From: Alteromonas hispanica
GTDB lineage: Bacteria > Pseudomonadota > Gammaproteobacteria > Enterobacterales > Alteromonadaceae
Direction of reading: 5' to 3'
DNA length: 64,000 nucleotides
Assembly: GCF_010500915.1 (NCBI RefSeq)
Contig: NZ_JAAAWP010000006.1
Coordinates: 90,801 to 154,800 of the forward strand
This document shows, piece after piece, positions 55,369 through 64,000 of this stretch; position 1 is the stretch's first letter; each line of letters starts with the position of its first letter. The translations under genes were made by a program, and so were the position numbers. The notes under the pieces were generated by a model that worked only from the letters and a program-made list of their open reading frames with translations, did not search any database and was not told the DNA's origin.

Positions 55369-56190
55369 GTGAAGGTTGTAAAAGGCAGTATACGTTGTGA
55401 TAGGTTTCTTGTGCCCTACCGTATTTATGGAGACAAACCAAACACCATTGTATGCATTAGCGGCGCTAAACAAACGATGGCAGTATGGCGAACATTTGTT
55501 AAGCGTTTTGTTCCCTCTTTTTCGGTAGTTGTATTTGATTTACCCGGTACAGGTCGAGCGGAAATTCTATCGGGAGAACCACAGGTAACGTTTGAAGAAC
55601 AACAGCAGGTACTGTTGAATGTTATCGCAGATACCGCAAAGACCGACAAAGTGGTGCTAGCCGCGGCGTCTTGGGGAACCATACTTGCGGCTTATATTGC
55701 GGCAAAATATCCTGCCAAAATCGAAAAAATGATATTAGGCAGCTTTGGCGTATCGACCAACGATACCATTTTAGAGCTTATTCATCAGGGTCAGTCGGCA
55801 TTTAAGACCGGTGATTTTGAAAGTATTGCTCCACTTATGATCGAATGCTTTGGGCAGTACATTCCCGAATCGCAAAAACAGCAAATGATAAACCAATTTT
55901 CGAACATGGACGAGAAAGAGCTGTTGAACTTTTACGAACACTGCGAGTTTGTAAAAACAAGCCGAGATATAAGCAAACTTATCAATCTACGGGAAATAAA
56001 AGCAAAAACCTTGGTAATTTGCGGAGAGCACGACACCATTTTAGACCACGAAGGCATACGTGCTGCAGTAACCAAAATACCCAATTGTGTATACAAACTA
56101 GTGCCAGATACCGGTCATTTCCTTCACTGGGAAAAACCCGCTATATTAGACACTTACAGTAATTTTCTACACTCTACAGAAAGCGCCTGA
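55369..56190 (+). CDS. RhlA-like alpha/beta hydrolase
   Basis: The 273-residue protein resembles RhlA, the enzyme that joins 3-hydroxyacyl units into lipid precursors of rhamnolipid. Shared features: VVVFDLPGTG, nucleophile in LAAASWGTILA (A-S-W-G), an alpha-helical lid (KTGDFESIAPLMIECFGQYIP), VICGEHDTI and the catalytic PDTGHFLHWE. Typical esterases have G-x-S-x-G here, so A-S-W-G supports the RhlA side. No rhamnosyltransferase is present. The start is GTG with GAGG upstream. It pairs with the chalcone-isomerase-like gene. Confidence 0.72.
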   Translation: MKVVKGSIRCDRFLVPYRIYGDKPNTIVCISGAKQTMAVWRTFVKRFVPSFSVVVFDLPGTGRAEILSGEPQVTFEEQQQVLLNVIADTAKTDKVVLAAASWGTILAAYIAAKYPAKIEKMILGSFGVSTNDTILELIHQGQSAFKTGDFESIAPLMIECFGQYIPESQKQQMINQFSNMDEKELLNFYEHCEFVKTSRDISKLINLREIKAKTLVICGEHDTILDHEGIRAAVTKIPNCVYKLVPDTGHFLHWEKPAILDTYSNFLHSTESA

Positions 56191-56530
56191 TTAATTTACA
56201 AGTACAGTGGAATTTATTGTTAATTTAAGTGCCTAGTTGTTAATTCGTATTGCTGACTTACAGTGTTGACTGTTTCAGCAATGCGTTATTCACTGCGTTG
56301 CACTAGCTTGTACACTCCTCACTAAAATCGTGATAACTCATTCGTTCATCGCAGCCTCATTGACTGTTTAATTTATACGCTACACTATGAATTGAGTAGT
56401 CATACAACAAAGTAAGTAAAAATTCAGCTAGTCATTGTCGTACGCATGACTTGTCTAACACCTGAATGGTCAAAAACGATAGGCTGGCTAGTAATTACTT
56501 AGAAAAATCAGAAAGCGACAAGGGACACAC
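56191..56530. other. Intergenic region upstream of the M14 peptidase
   Basis: A 340-base gap with no open frame of note. TTGACT (56360-56365) and CACTAT (56383-56388), 17 bases apart, form the only promoter-like pair I can see. AAGGGAC lies directly before the peptidase ATG. Confidence 0.35.
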
Positions 56531-59410
56531 ATGAAATCTATACAAAAGTGGTTCGTGCTATTGCTAGGCATAGCAGTAATGCCTGCTTATTCAGCTATTC
56601 TCATGAAACCTATCAAGGATCCAGACCTACAATACAAGGGTGAGTTACTTACCGGCACTTACAACGAAAACATTACCCCCCCAGATGACTTGCTGGGATT
56701 TCCTATAGGGTCTCGCGTTGCAGACCCAACGCAAATACACAGCGCCATTATGCACTGGGCCGGGCAAAGTGACAGACTGCAAGTAGTTGAATATGCACGC
56801 ACTCACGAAGGGCGCCCCCTTGTAGCTGTTTTTATATCAACACCGGCGTTACTCAGTGAACTCGATACTATCAAAAGTAATATCGATAAGCTTGCTAACC
56901 CTTTAAATACCAGCGATAGCCAAGCCAGCAACATCATCGATTCACTGCCCGCCGTTGCCTGGATGGCATATTCTATTCACGGTAATGAAACATCAGGCGC
57001 AGATGCAGCGTTAACCGCTATCTATCATCTGATTGCCAGTGAAGACAAAGACGTGGAAGCCCTGCTTGATGATATGGTGGTTGTTATCGACCCCATGATG
57101 AACCCAGACGGGCGCGCTCGATTTGCCAAATCACTGGAGCAGTATCGCGGCACAGCACCTAATGTTGACGATCAATCCTTGCTGCACCGTGGTGACTGGC
57201 CTTACGGCAGAACAAACCACTACTTTTTCGATTTAAACCGAGACTTCTTTTATCTCACGCAGCCTGAAACCGTCGGTCGAGTGGAAATGATAAACGACTG
57301 GCGCCCCCAGCTAATGATTGATGGTCACGAAATGGGAAGCCAAGACACCTATTTAATGGGTCCACCCCGCCAGCCACTAAATCAGAATATAGATCCTAAC
57401 TTGCAAAAATGGGCAAAAACTTTTGCGCGCGATCAATCTTCAGCGTTCGATAAGAAAGGCTGGCGCTATTACACGGGTGAGTGGTTTGAAAATTGGTACC
57501 CAGGCTATTCAAATTACTCAGAATACCGCGGAACTATGCATATTTTATATGAACAGTCTCGCATGGCAGAAGACGGCGTTCGCCGCCCTGAGGGCACAGT
57601 GCAAACTTATATCGAATCGGTTCACCATCAGTTTGTTTCTACGCTAGCTAATTTAAAAACACTCGATAAAAACAGCAAAGCCATGTATCGAGATTATTGG
57701 CAGGGGCGCAAAAATAATGTGGCCTCAAAAGGCAAATTCGCCAATCGCACTTACGTGGTAATGGCAAATGATAACGTGGGAAGAACAAGCGCACTGGTAA
57801 GCCGTTTGCTGGCACAGGATATTAATGTGTATGTTGCGGATAAAGATATTGAAGTAGACCGTGCTACCACTCAATTAGGTGAAGTGAAAGAAGACCTCAT
57901 CATTCCCAAGGGAAGCCTTGTTATACCCAACCGCCAGCCTGAGGCACCGCTTATTGCCGCTATCATGGAGTTTGACGCTGGCGTTAATGACGCAGTATTA
58001 CTAGAAGAGCGCCAGAAGACTTTACGTGACGGCTCATCGCTTATGTACGATACAACAGCATGGAACCTGACCATGATGTACGGCCTTGAAAGCGTTACTG
58101 TACCCGAGAATATAACGCGTAATGTTAGCCCCTATTCACTAAGCACACCTTCTCATGCGTTTGTTGATAACGCGATTGCATGGATAGTAGATGGTGCTGA
58201 TGACCGTTCAGTGGCTTTTGCTGCAAGACTTATGGAACGCGGTGTTCATGTTCGCTATATCGATCGCGATTCTGAGTTTCAAGATACCACGTTCAATCGT
58301 GGTTCAATCGCCGTCACCGTTACAGACAACCCCAACAAAAAAGATCTCGCTCAAACCATCAAACAAACGGCTGACGAACTTAAAATATCTGTTACAGCAA
58401 CGACTAGTGGGTTTGGCGAAGGTGATTTGCCTGAGTGGGGTGGCAAGCACTTTGACTTACTCACCCAGCCACAAATTGCCATTTTAAGTCATGGTAACTT
58501 TGCTAGCTACGATGTAGGCGCTACCTGGTATAGCTTAGACACGCATCTGGGCATTCGTCATAGCCAAATAGATGTAAACTCGCTAAATCGCACCGACTTG
58601 CGCAGATATAACGTTATTATACTACCTACCAGCTACGGCGCGCTAGATAAGCAAAAGCAGGCGCTTTTAGACGAGTGGGTTAAAAATGGCGGAACCCTTA
58701 TTGCCCACGGACGAAGTGCGGCTGCATTGGCTAATAAAGACGGTATAGCTAAAGTCAAAACAATTGAAAACAGTTTTGAAAAGGCACTCGATTACGATAT
58801 TTCTCTTACGCGAGAATATATGGCAGGTGAAGACAAGGTTGATAGAAAGGCAGCTATGTCTCATACCCTGGATGCAGACTACACATTCCCTTGGGACGAC
58901 CTTCCTAAGCCACTGAAAGAAGACGAGCTAACGCGTCGCGACAAATGGCTAAGTCATTTTATGCCAAGTGGGGCTATGGTAGCTGGCAGAACTGACCAAC
59001 AGCACTGGTTGACAGCAGGTACCCCTGAAGTGCTGCCGTTACTTTACAGCAATCAGCCGCTACTTATGTCGGCAGATAATAGCGAAGCTGTGGTTAGAGC
59101 GGGCGTATTTGGTCCAAATGATAGTAAGAAGAAAACAGCTGGTGAGAGCAAAAAGACTGCCGACCTTTGGTTTACCCTACCAGAGAATAAAGCACTAAAC
59201 GTAAGAATGAGTGGCCTGTTGTGGCCGGAAGCTCAGCAGCGTATTGCGAATACGGCTTACTTGACTCGTGAACGCAGTGGCAAAGGGCAAATTATCTTGT
59301 TCTCTGGCCAGCCTAACTTTAGAGGTGCGGCACTAGGCACAAACAGGCTATTGCTCAATGCTATTGTGTATGGCCCGGGCCTAGGTAGTCAAAAGCATGT
59401 GTCGCTTTAA
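56531..59410 (+). CDS. M14-family zinc metallocarboxypeptidase, large exported form
   Basis: The 959-residue protein has a signal peptide (cleavage near MPAYS-A). The M14 catalytic domain (about 50-380) has H150 and E153 in IHGNETSGADA and H266 in DGHEMGSQ as zinc ligands, plus PMMNPDGRARF. A C-terminal half of about 550 residues follows, with a glutamine-amidotransferase-like fold pattern (VIILPTSYGALDKQKQALLDEWVKNGG) as in other large bacterial M14 proteins. It should digest peptides outside the cytoplasm. It ends at a terminator. Confidence 0.92.
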   Translation: MKSIQKWFVLLLGIAVMPAYSAILMKPIKDPDLQYKGELLTGTYNENITPPDDLLGFPIGSRVADPTQIHSAIMHWAGQSDRLQVVEYARTHEGRPLVAVFISTPALLSELDTIKSNIDKLANPLNTSDSQASNIIDSLPAVAWMAYSIHGNETSGADAALTAIYHLIASEDKDVEALLDDMVVVIDPMMNPDGRARFAKSLEQYRGTAPNVDDQSLLHRGDWPYGRTNHYFFDLNRDFFYLTQPETVGRVEMINDWRPQLMIDGHEMGSQDTYLMGPPRQPLNQNIDPNLQKWAKTFARDQSSAFDKKGWRYYTGEWFENWYPGYSNYSEYRGTMHILYEQSRMAEDGVRRPEGTVQTYIESVHHQFVSTLANLKTLDKNSKAMYRDYWQGRKNNVASKGKFANRTYVVMANDNVGRTSALVSRLLAQDINVYVADKDIEVDRATTQLGEVKEDLIIPKGSLVIPNRQPEAPLIAAIMEFDAGVNDAVLLEERQKTLRDGSSLMYDTTAWNLTMMYGLESVTVPENITRNVSPYSLSTPSHAFVDNAIAWIVDGADDRSVAFAARLMERGVHVRYIDRDSEFQDTTFNRGSIAVTVTDNPNKKDLAQTIKQTADELKISVTATTSGFGEGDLPEWGGKHFDLLTQPQIAILSHGNFASYDVGATWYSLDTHLGIRHSQIDVNSLNRTDLRRYNVIILPTSYGALDKQKQALLDEWVKNGGTLIAHGRSAAALANKDGIAKVKTIENSFEKALDYDISLTREYMAGEDKVDRKAAMSHTLDADYTFPWDDLPKPLKEDELTRRDKWLSHFMPSGAMVAGRTDQQHWLTAGTPEVLPLLYSNQPLLMSADNSEAVVRAGVFGPNDSKKKTAGESKKTADLWFTLPENKALNVRMSGLLWPEAQQRIANTAYLTRERSGKGQIILFSGQPNFRGAALGTNRLLLNAIVYGPGLGSQKHVSL

Positions 59411-59456
59411 TCAGCACTGAGGCACCACTGAGACATAGCAGAGTTATAAAAAACCG

Positions 59457-59493
59457 AAGGGGCCGTCCTGTTGCATAAAGTACACGGCCCCTT
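59457..59493 (+). terminator. Rho-independent terminator of the M14 peptidase
   Basis: Arms AAGGGGCCGT (59457-59466) and ACGGCCCCTT (59484-59493) with a 17-base loop, followed by TTT. It starts 46 bases after the stop. Confidence 0.85.
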
Positions 59494-59609
59494 TTTAATT
59501 TTAGCTGATATATTCCGTTGCTGTGTATAAAGCGCTACGATGCTCCAGTGACATATTTGATAGGGGCGTAGTTTCGCAGTTTTGTGACCACTCTCTGCAC
59601 TCTTTGCAG

Positions 59610-59635
59610 TTACCGCATTTACCGCATTTACCGCA
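59610..59635. repeat. 9-bp microrepeat TTACCGCAT, 2.9 copies
   Basis: TTACCGCAT at 59610 and 59619 and TTACCGCA at 59628, just past the 3' end of the BLUF-EAL gene. It gives rise to a spurious open frame with LPHLPHLPQ. Confidence 0.8.
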
Positions 59636-59645
59636 GTCGTCTAGA

Positions 59646-60902
59646 TTAACCAACCCTCCTAACGTTCACGGCTTTGTTTATTCCACTCACTACAAAATTA
59701 AGTTTCTCTACTCCGTTTAATTTAGGGCGAGCAAAAAGATAGCCTTGGAACCGCTGAGCACCAGCATGTTGAAGCCACAGCCATTCGTCCATGGTTTCTA
59801 CTCCCTCAACAATAAGAGGAATGCCCATAGAGTTGGCAAATTCAAATACCGCTTCAAAAATAGCCTGTCGCGGTCCATTTTCATGAATATTGGTGGTAAT
59901 TCTGCGGTCGAGTTTAATTTTATCTGGAAGAAAATCGGCGAGTAATGATAACCCCGCATAACCGGCACCAAAGTCATCTAGGGCAACCCGAATTCCTCTA
60001 GAACGCAAATTCTCTATAGCGTCAAAAAAAAGCGCTCCCTCTTCTATAATTTCAGATTCTGTAACTTCCAAAATCAACTGCTGTGGCTTTAAGTTGTTGT
60101 CTGATGCTAAACCGAGAAGATAATTCGTAATATCAGGACAGTGCGTTATAGCACCGGGACATAGATTAATGGCTAGCGCTTGGTCTGGGCGCAGTATTTG
60201 TGCACCCTGCGCAACAGCAATAGCCTTACTATTCAAATCAAACTGATACTTTTCACTTCCGTGAAAACTATCTAAAACATCTTCAGGAAAACGTCCATCG
60301 TTACTGCGCAATAGCGCCTCGTAAGAAACAATAACACCTTTATGTGTATCCACGATTGGTTGAAAGGCAAATTGAATGTCGGACTGAGCATAGGCCGCTA
60401 TGTTGATCTCATCTTGAACCACAGACGCCCTCAGCGCCTTCAAATCCTTATTAGATAAGCACATGCGCCATTTCCCTGAGGCAAAACCGTTCAGTAAGCC
60501 AAAAATCCGGCTATCACGATGAAGGGAAAGATCAGACGGCAACCAGTAGGCACCGCTTTTTTGGTCGAGCTTTATTGTGCGTAATGCCCAATCGCCAAAA
60601 TCACGTTGATGTATGGCGTTATCTGTAATTTTAACGATGTTGCCATGTCGCGGATCTTTTTGAATATGTTCATAAAGGCCTGCGATTAAATTCGACTCAC
60701 CTTCAAGAACCTGAAAAAAATATTCCCCGTCGAAGAGCAAAATACCCGTTACATCATTGTTTAGATTGAAGGGCAAAGAGTCGCTAGTTACCTTATCAAG
60801 GTCAACTTGACTCATTTGTGCAGACGCTCTACTACGATATACCAGCTGTCTTATCACGCTAAAACCCTCTATGTGAGATATTGATTGCCCCTGCTTTTTC
60901 AC
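59646..60902 (-). CDS. BLUF-EAL blue-light-regulated c-di-GMP phosphodiesterase
   Basis: The 418-residue protein has an N-terminal BLUF flavin photosensor (about 16-115) with the three signature residues Y22 (QLVYRSR), N46 (NLNNDVTGILLF) and Q64 (YFFQVLEGE). The EAL domain (about 165-410) has SYEALLRSNDG, INLCPGAI, EVTESEIIEEG, ALDDFGAGYAGLS, IKLDRRI, VEGVET and QGYLFARP, so all catalytic and metal-binding residues look intact. BlrP1 of Klebsiella has the same order and is activated by blue light. The start is a GTG with a weak ribosome-binding site; no better start precedes the BLUF fold. It is monocistronic. Confidence 0.94.
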   Translation of the reverse strand: MKKQGQSISHIEGFSVIRQLVYRSRASAQMSQVDLDKVTSDSLPFNLNNDVTGILLFDGEYFFQVLEGESNLIAGLYEHIQKDPRHGNIVKITDNAIHQRDFGDWALRTIKLDQKSGAYWLPSDLSLHRDSRIFGLLNGFASGKWRMCLSNKDLKALRASVVQDEINIAAYAQSDIQFAFQPIVDTHKGVIVSYEALLRSNDGRFPEDVLDSFHGSEKYQFDLNSKAIAVAQGAQILRPDQALAINLCPGAITHCPDITNYLLGLASDNNLKPQQLILEVTESEIIEEGALFFDAIENLRSRGIRVALDDFGAGYAGLSLLADFLPDKIKLDRRITTNIHENGPRQAIFEAVFEFANSMGIPLIVEGVETMDEWLWLQHAGAQRFQGYLFARPKLNGVEKLNFVVSGINKAVNVRRVG

Positions 60903-61170
60903 CTAACTTCTAATAATGAAAAAAATACCTCCCAAACAAAATGTAGCGCCATTTGTCTGTTTTTTCTAATTTTCATAGATTACAAATTTAAAACCCAACC
61001 ATTAATGCTTGTAAAAATATCTCTGAATTTCCTTTTGCCGGTGGTTTGCAGAGATAACGACATGCCGCACTATGCAAAAAAATGCAAAAAATTAATTTCT
61101 ACACTAAAGTTAAGTTCAGCCTTAAAAATCGCTTTGTTGTATCTAACCAAGAAGTTAAGCGAGTATCTAC

Positions 61171-61728
61171 ATGAACAAAAGTATAATTCCCCTTCATTGC
61201 GGCCTTACCCGGCTCTTTAAACTTATTCTTGTCCCTCTTTTTAGACGACCCCGCAGCTTTCTGAGCAGAAGCTTATGTCTATGCATTATTGGCTATACCG
61301 TAATTGGCAACGCAGCAGTTGCTGAAGACAGCCATCACCACTGGCAGCAGTCACCACATCACCTTTCAGTGCTCGCTGCCACCACATACACCGATAGTCA
61401 CGGTAATGCTTTTACTCTCGGGATAGATTACGAATACCGCATAAATGACTTCCTTGGCGTAGGGGTGGTTGCCGAATATGCTTTTGGTGAACTTGACGCT
61501 TACACTTATCTTGCAGTAGCCGACTTACACATTACCAATAGTTTTATTGCTCAAGTGGGTCCAGGCGTTGAGTTTTTTGAAGGTGAAGAAATAGCAGTGG
61601 CGCGATTAGGTCTATTATACGAATTTGAAATATCAGGGTTTACGCTATCCCCGCAGCTTCATTACGATTATCACCACAATCATGATGATGCCATAGTGGC
61701 AGGTTTAGCAATTGGTATTGCTTTTTAA
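61171..61728 (+). CDS. Small outer-membrane beta-barrel-like protein, His-rich
   Basis: The 185-residue protein has an unusually long basic N-terminus before a hydrophobic segment at about 33-50 and a cleavage-like AAVA-ED. The mature part (about 52-185) shows alternating hydrophobic strands (FTLGIDYEYRINDFLGVGVVAEYAFG) and ends in F, as outer-membrane barrels do. Eight strands would fit the length. Histidine clusters occur at DSHHHWQQSPHH and YDYHHNHDD, so metal binding is possible. I do not recognise a specific family. It stands alone, convergent with the phytase gene. Confidence 0.68.
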   Translation: MNKSIIPLHCGLTRLFKLILVPLFRRPRSFLSRSLCLCIIGYTVIGNAAVAEDSHHHWQQSPHHLSVLAATTYTDSHGNAFTLGIDYEYRINDFLGVGVVAEYAFGELDAYTYLAVADLHITNSFIAQVGPGVEFFEGEEIAVARLGLLYEFEISGFTLSPQLHYDYHHNHDDAIVAGLAIGIAF

Positions 61729-61793
61729 AACGTAAAGCCATCGGCACGTCGAAAACATGTCTCTGGCTTTAAATATTCAGTGTTGAAACTGTA

Positions 61794-63416
61794 TCAGCGA
61801 TACTGGCGAATGAAGTTGCGTAATTTAACGCCCGATACCAATTTAAAGTTTTGTTTATCGCTAGGCATCACATTGCGCCCGTCTTGCACCACTAAAAGTC
61901 CTTCGGGATAACCCGCGCCAAGGTTGGCACTGCTAATAGCAAGCCCATCAGTTTCCGACGCACCGTCAATACCCTTTTCAATGTCTGGGGCAATACGAAA
62001 GCTTCCCAACCAGCGCATGTCGTCATCGACTGCATAAACAGCGTAGCTATCATTTCCTTGACTTGATGCAACCAGATAACGTTGGCCATCGAAAGTATAA
62101 ATTTCCATGCCCTCAATGTCTGCGTGCACTTTGTCATTCAGATCAGCCACTTTTTCACTAGACAAGTTAATATCGGCTAAACTGCGAAGCCATATACCCG
62201 AGGCCTCCTCACCGTAAAAAAGCTGCTGATGTTGATCATCCGCCACGCAGCCCTCCGGTTGGCTCGGTACGCTAAATTGCTCCATCAAAGATGCACCAAA
62301 CTCACCATTATCCACGCTAAGTGCATATCGCAAATAGGTACCATCTGAATCGTTGACCAACACCTCTAAGCCTTCCTTTGGCTGATAGAGACATAAGCCG
62401 TACACATCATTGAGCGGTGTAGGAAGATCAGCAAGATGAGAAACTTGGCGAGTCTTTACGTCAATGTTGAAAACACTAAGTTTATTACCAGTGCGATTAC
62501 TCGCTACAGCAAGATCAACAGACTGTGTGCCAAAGCGCACCGACTGACGCACATCAACATTATTCACTTTGCCTATCGGCAGATGCTGAAGCCGCTCTCC
62601 GCTGAGATTGTACACATCTAATCCCGCCTTTTTATCGGTACCAATAATAAGGCTTTGTTCGGGATCATCATTATTTACCCAAATGGCTGGGTCGTCGGCG
62701 GCATCGCCAAAGCGTTGTACCGGGTCGGTTTGTCCATCTACCACCAATAGTGAAAGATCATCACGGACATAAGCCACAGGCTCAGCGTCGAAGGTAAAAA
62801 CCTTACCTTTTTCATCCGTGACCTTAACACTATCTTTAGAGGTAAGTGTTATATCTACCGTATCTTCATTTAACGCTAAAGGCGCTAAGTGACGCACCAA
62901 CTCAGATTCTGGTGCCAGTGATATTTGCCACACTCCCATGCCCTCTTCGGCCATGAAAACGCGACCAGATGCGTTATCTACAGTGCAATATTCAATTTCG
63001 CCACCAACGGCAAACTCTCTAATGGGTAAAAGCTCCCACTGTTTTGTTGCTTTACGATAGAGGTAGTGCTGCTTTGCCATGCCTCGCACATCAAAGAGAA
63101 ATGCGCCGACACCCTGTTCGTCTTCAAACAAACACAGCGTTTCTACATCGGCCTGTGGTGATGAGGTGCGATACTTCTCTGACATTCGCGCACCATTATG
63201 TTCGTGACCAGCGTCTAACGTGCTCACAACTAGCGCCTGAGTGAGCGGGTCGATGTGAGCGGCGACGTGACGTTGCTTGTCAATACTGTGAATGGCATAC
63301 GTTTCAATATCGTCAGAAAAAGGCGCTGGCAAAGGCTGTGTAGATGCATAGCCCACATAGCAGTGCAGACTTAAAGATAGGGCAAGAAGCCCACTTAAAG
63401 GAAAACGGGGTAACAT
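61794..63416 (-). CDS. Beta-propeller phytase, two-domain form
   Basis: The 540-residue exported enzyme (signal peptide cleaved near GYAST) has a canonical beta-propeller phytase domain at about 215-540: DDPAIWVNNDDPEQSLIIGTD region, KKAGLDVYNLSGE, PEGCVADDQ, ADIEGMEIY and ASQGNDSYAVY. These supply the calcium and phosphate sites. About 190 residues precede it and look like a second, incomplete propeller. It should release phosphate from phytate in the periplasm. Its ATG overlaps the stop of the upstream metallophosphatase by one base (TAATG), so the two are translationally coupled. Confidence 0.92.
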   Translation of the reverse strand: MLPRFPLSGLLALSLSLHCYVGYASTQPLPAPFSDDIETYAIHSIDKQRHVAAHIDPLTQALVVSTLDAGHEHNGARMSEKYRTSSPQADVETLCLFEDEQGVGAFLFDVRGMAKQHYLYRKATKQWELLPIREFAVGGEIEYCTVDNASGRVFMAEEGMGVWQISLAPESELVRHLAPLALNEDTVDITLTSKDSVKVTDEKGKVFTFDAEPVAYVRDDLSLLVVDGQTDPVQRFGDAADDPAIWVNNDDPEQSLIIGTDKKAGLDVYNLSGERLQHLPIGKVNNVDVRQSVRFGTQSVDLAVASNRTGNKLSVFNIDVKTRQVSHLADLPTPLNDVYGLCLYQPKEGLEVLVNDSDGTYLRYALSVDNGEFGASLMEQFSVPSQPEGCVADDQHQQLFYGEEASGIWLRSLADINLSSEKVADLNDKVHADIEGMEIYTFDGQRYLVASSQGNDSYAVYAVDDDMRWLGSFRIAPDIEKGIDGASETDGLAISSANLGAGYPEGLLVVQDGRNVMPSDKQNFKLVSGVKLRNFIRQYR

Positions 63417-64000
63417 TACTTGTCCTTTTTTAAAGAGAGGGCATAGTGATAAATCACCTCTCCGCTATCATTAACAAATTGCACTAAGCACTTAGCGCTA
63501 CTCACTGACACAACGGCAAAACCCGCCTGGGACTGGGCAAACTTCGTAAATTCACGCTGCTTTACAGGCCGAAGCTCAGAACCCGCCCCTGAAACAAAGT
63601 GCTCAACCTTCAAATCGGCGGCACGATTATGTTGAAGATCATGCTCGTGTCCTGCGAAATAGGCGTCGACACCATGCTTTTCGAACAATGGCTCGAGTAC
63701 ATCGCGAATACCGCTGGTTTTACCATAGCGTTTTCCACTTGAATAAAGTGGGTGATGACCAATAACAATTTTCCAGTCAGCATCAGACTCGCTTAACTGT
63801 TTATCAATCCACTTAAGTTGAGTTTCCCCGTCTTGCCGCATCGCCTCAGCATATTTATCTCTTTCCCGATATGCAGGATTAAGAGGGCTGGTATCAATAA
63901 ACAATAACAAAGCGGTGATATCTTCTGAAACATCGACGTTTTTTGCGTAATAAGGCGCGGGCATTTCCCAGCGTCGGCTTATTTCGCTGTAATCTATTTG
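63416..64000 (-). CDS. Metallophosphatase, purple-acid-phosphatase-like, cut by window edge
   Basis: The frame stays open to the window end; the residues before the first internal methionine read DYSEISRRWEMPAPYY, part of the protein, so the true start is outside. The visible C-terminal 194 residues contain LLLFIDTSPLN, VIGHHPLYSSGKRYG (metal-binding histidine motif) and DAYFAGHEHDLQ (GHEHD, final metal ligands), a calcineurin-like phosphatase pattern close to tartrate-resistant acid phosphatase. It would release phosphate from esters outside the cytoplasm, complementing the downstream phytase. Confidence 0.9.
   Translation of the reverse strand, partial: QIDYSEISRRWEMPAPYYAKNVDVSEDITALLLFIDTSPLNPAYRERDKYAEAMRQDGETQLKWIDKQLSESDADWKIVIGHHPLYSSGKRYGKTSGIRDVLEPLFEKHGVDAYFAGHEHDLQHNRAADLKVEHFVSGAGSELRPVKQREFTKFAQSQAGFAVVSVSSAKCLVQFVNDSGEVIYHYALSLKKDK

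Noticed and set aside
59523-59720. 65-aa open frame beside the BLUF-EAL gene
   Set aside because: It is created by the TTACCGCAT microrepeat and overlaps the end of the BLUF-EAL gene.
60885-61220. 111-aa open frame between BLUF-EAL and the barrel gene
   Set aside because: It overlaps both neighbours, has no ribosome-binding site and has lysine/leucine-rich content typical of AT-rich non-coding DNA.

Overview
The window looks like chromosome of an Alteromonas-like marine gammaproteobacterium. This rests on gene content and order (MFS/uvrA pair, the lptM-lysA-dapF-DUF484-xerC-yigB run, uvrD beside cysE), on moderate GC content, and on the many c-di-GMP, TonB and phosphate-scavenging genes. Almost all of it is dense single-copy chromosome. 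I see no prophage, no complete insertion sequence other than one REP-associated (RAYT) transposase gene, no tRNA or rRNA gene and no CRISPR array.

Layout. 0-7 kb: the start of an MFS transporter (minus), a 49-bp tandem repeat, uvrA, a 55-aa orphan gene, a YegD-like Hsp70 and a RAYT-type HUH transposase whose flanks carry many copies of an 11-bp motif (GAGACAGTCAC/GAGACAGGCAT). 7-11 kb: a thioesterase, a 2OG-Fe(II) oxygenase, a DUF3299 protein, ppa and fbp. 11-16.7 kb: mpl, ubiX, an S1/P1 nuclease, rraA, then a PAP2 phosphatase and a GT28-like glycosyltransferase behind a Pho-box-like sequence. 16.7-24.8 kb: the cell-wall/recombination block lptM, lysA, dapF, DUF484, xerC, yigB, cysE (opposite strand) and uvrD with a textbook LexA box. 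24.8-31.5 kb: a double-receiver diguanylate cyclase, rarD, mgtE, recQ and a glutathione S-transferase. 31.8-32.1 kb: a 279-bp foldback element predicted to form a three-way junction. 32-42 kb: a small orphan gene, a 7TM GGDEF/EAL protein, ribA, a DUF3300 protein, an ATP-grasp enzyme, and a chemoreceptor followed by thioredoxin-like and glutaredoxin-MauE proteins. 42-51 kb: a deacetylase overlapping an acetyl-CoA transferase/GNAT fusion, an alpha/beta hydrolase, an RND efflux pair and a J-domain protein. 51-64 kb: DUF1499, a TonB-dependent receptor, a chalcone-isomerase-like protein with an RhlA-like hydrolase, a large M14 peptidase, a BLUF-EAL blue-light phosphodiesterase, a small barrel protein, and a beta-propeller phytase co-transcribed with a metallophosphatase that runs off the end.

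How the genes fit together. DNA repair and recombination are well represented (uvrA, uvrD, recQ, xerC). Three c-di-GMP proteins differ in input: tandem receivers, a 7TM receptor, and blue light. Phosphorus acquisition appears at the phytase/phosphatase pair and perhaps at the PAP2/glycosyltransferase pair. The deacetylase with the acetyl-CoA transferase/GNAT fusion suggests an acetylation/deacetylation couple.

The least explained signals are non-coding: the GACAGTC motif arrays (about 22-26 bp apart where tandem) around the RAYT gene and in two distant intergenic regions, and the foldback at 31.8 kb. I found no clear new multi-gene defence or biosynthetic system. All functional calls are by reading motifs and recalled family resemblance; no database search was run.
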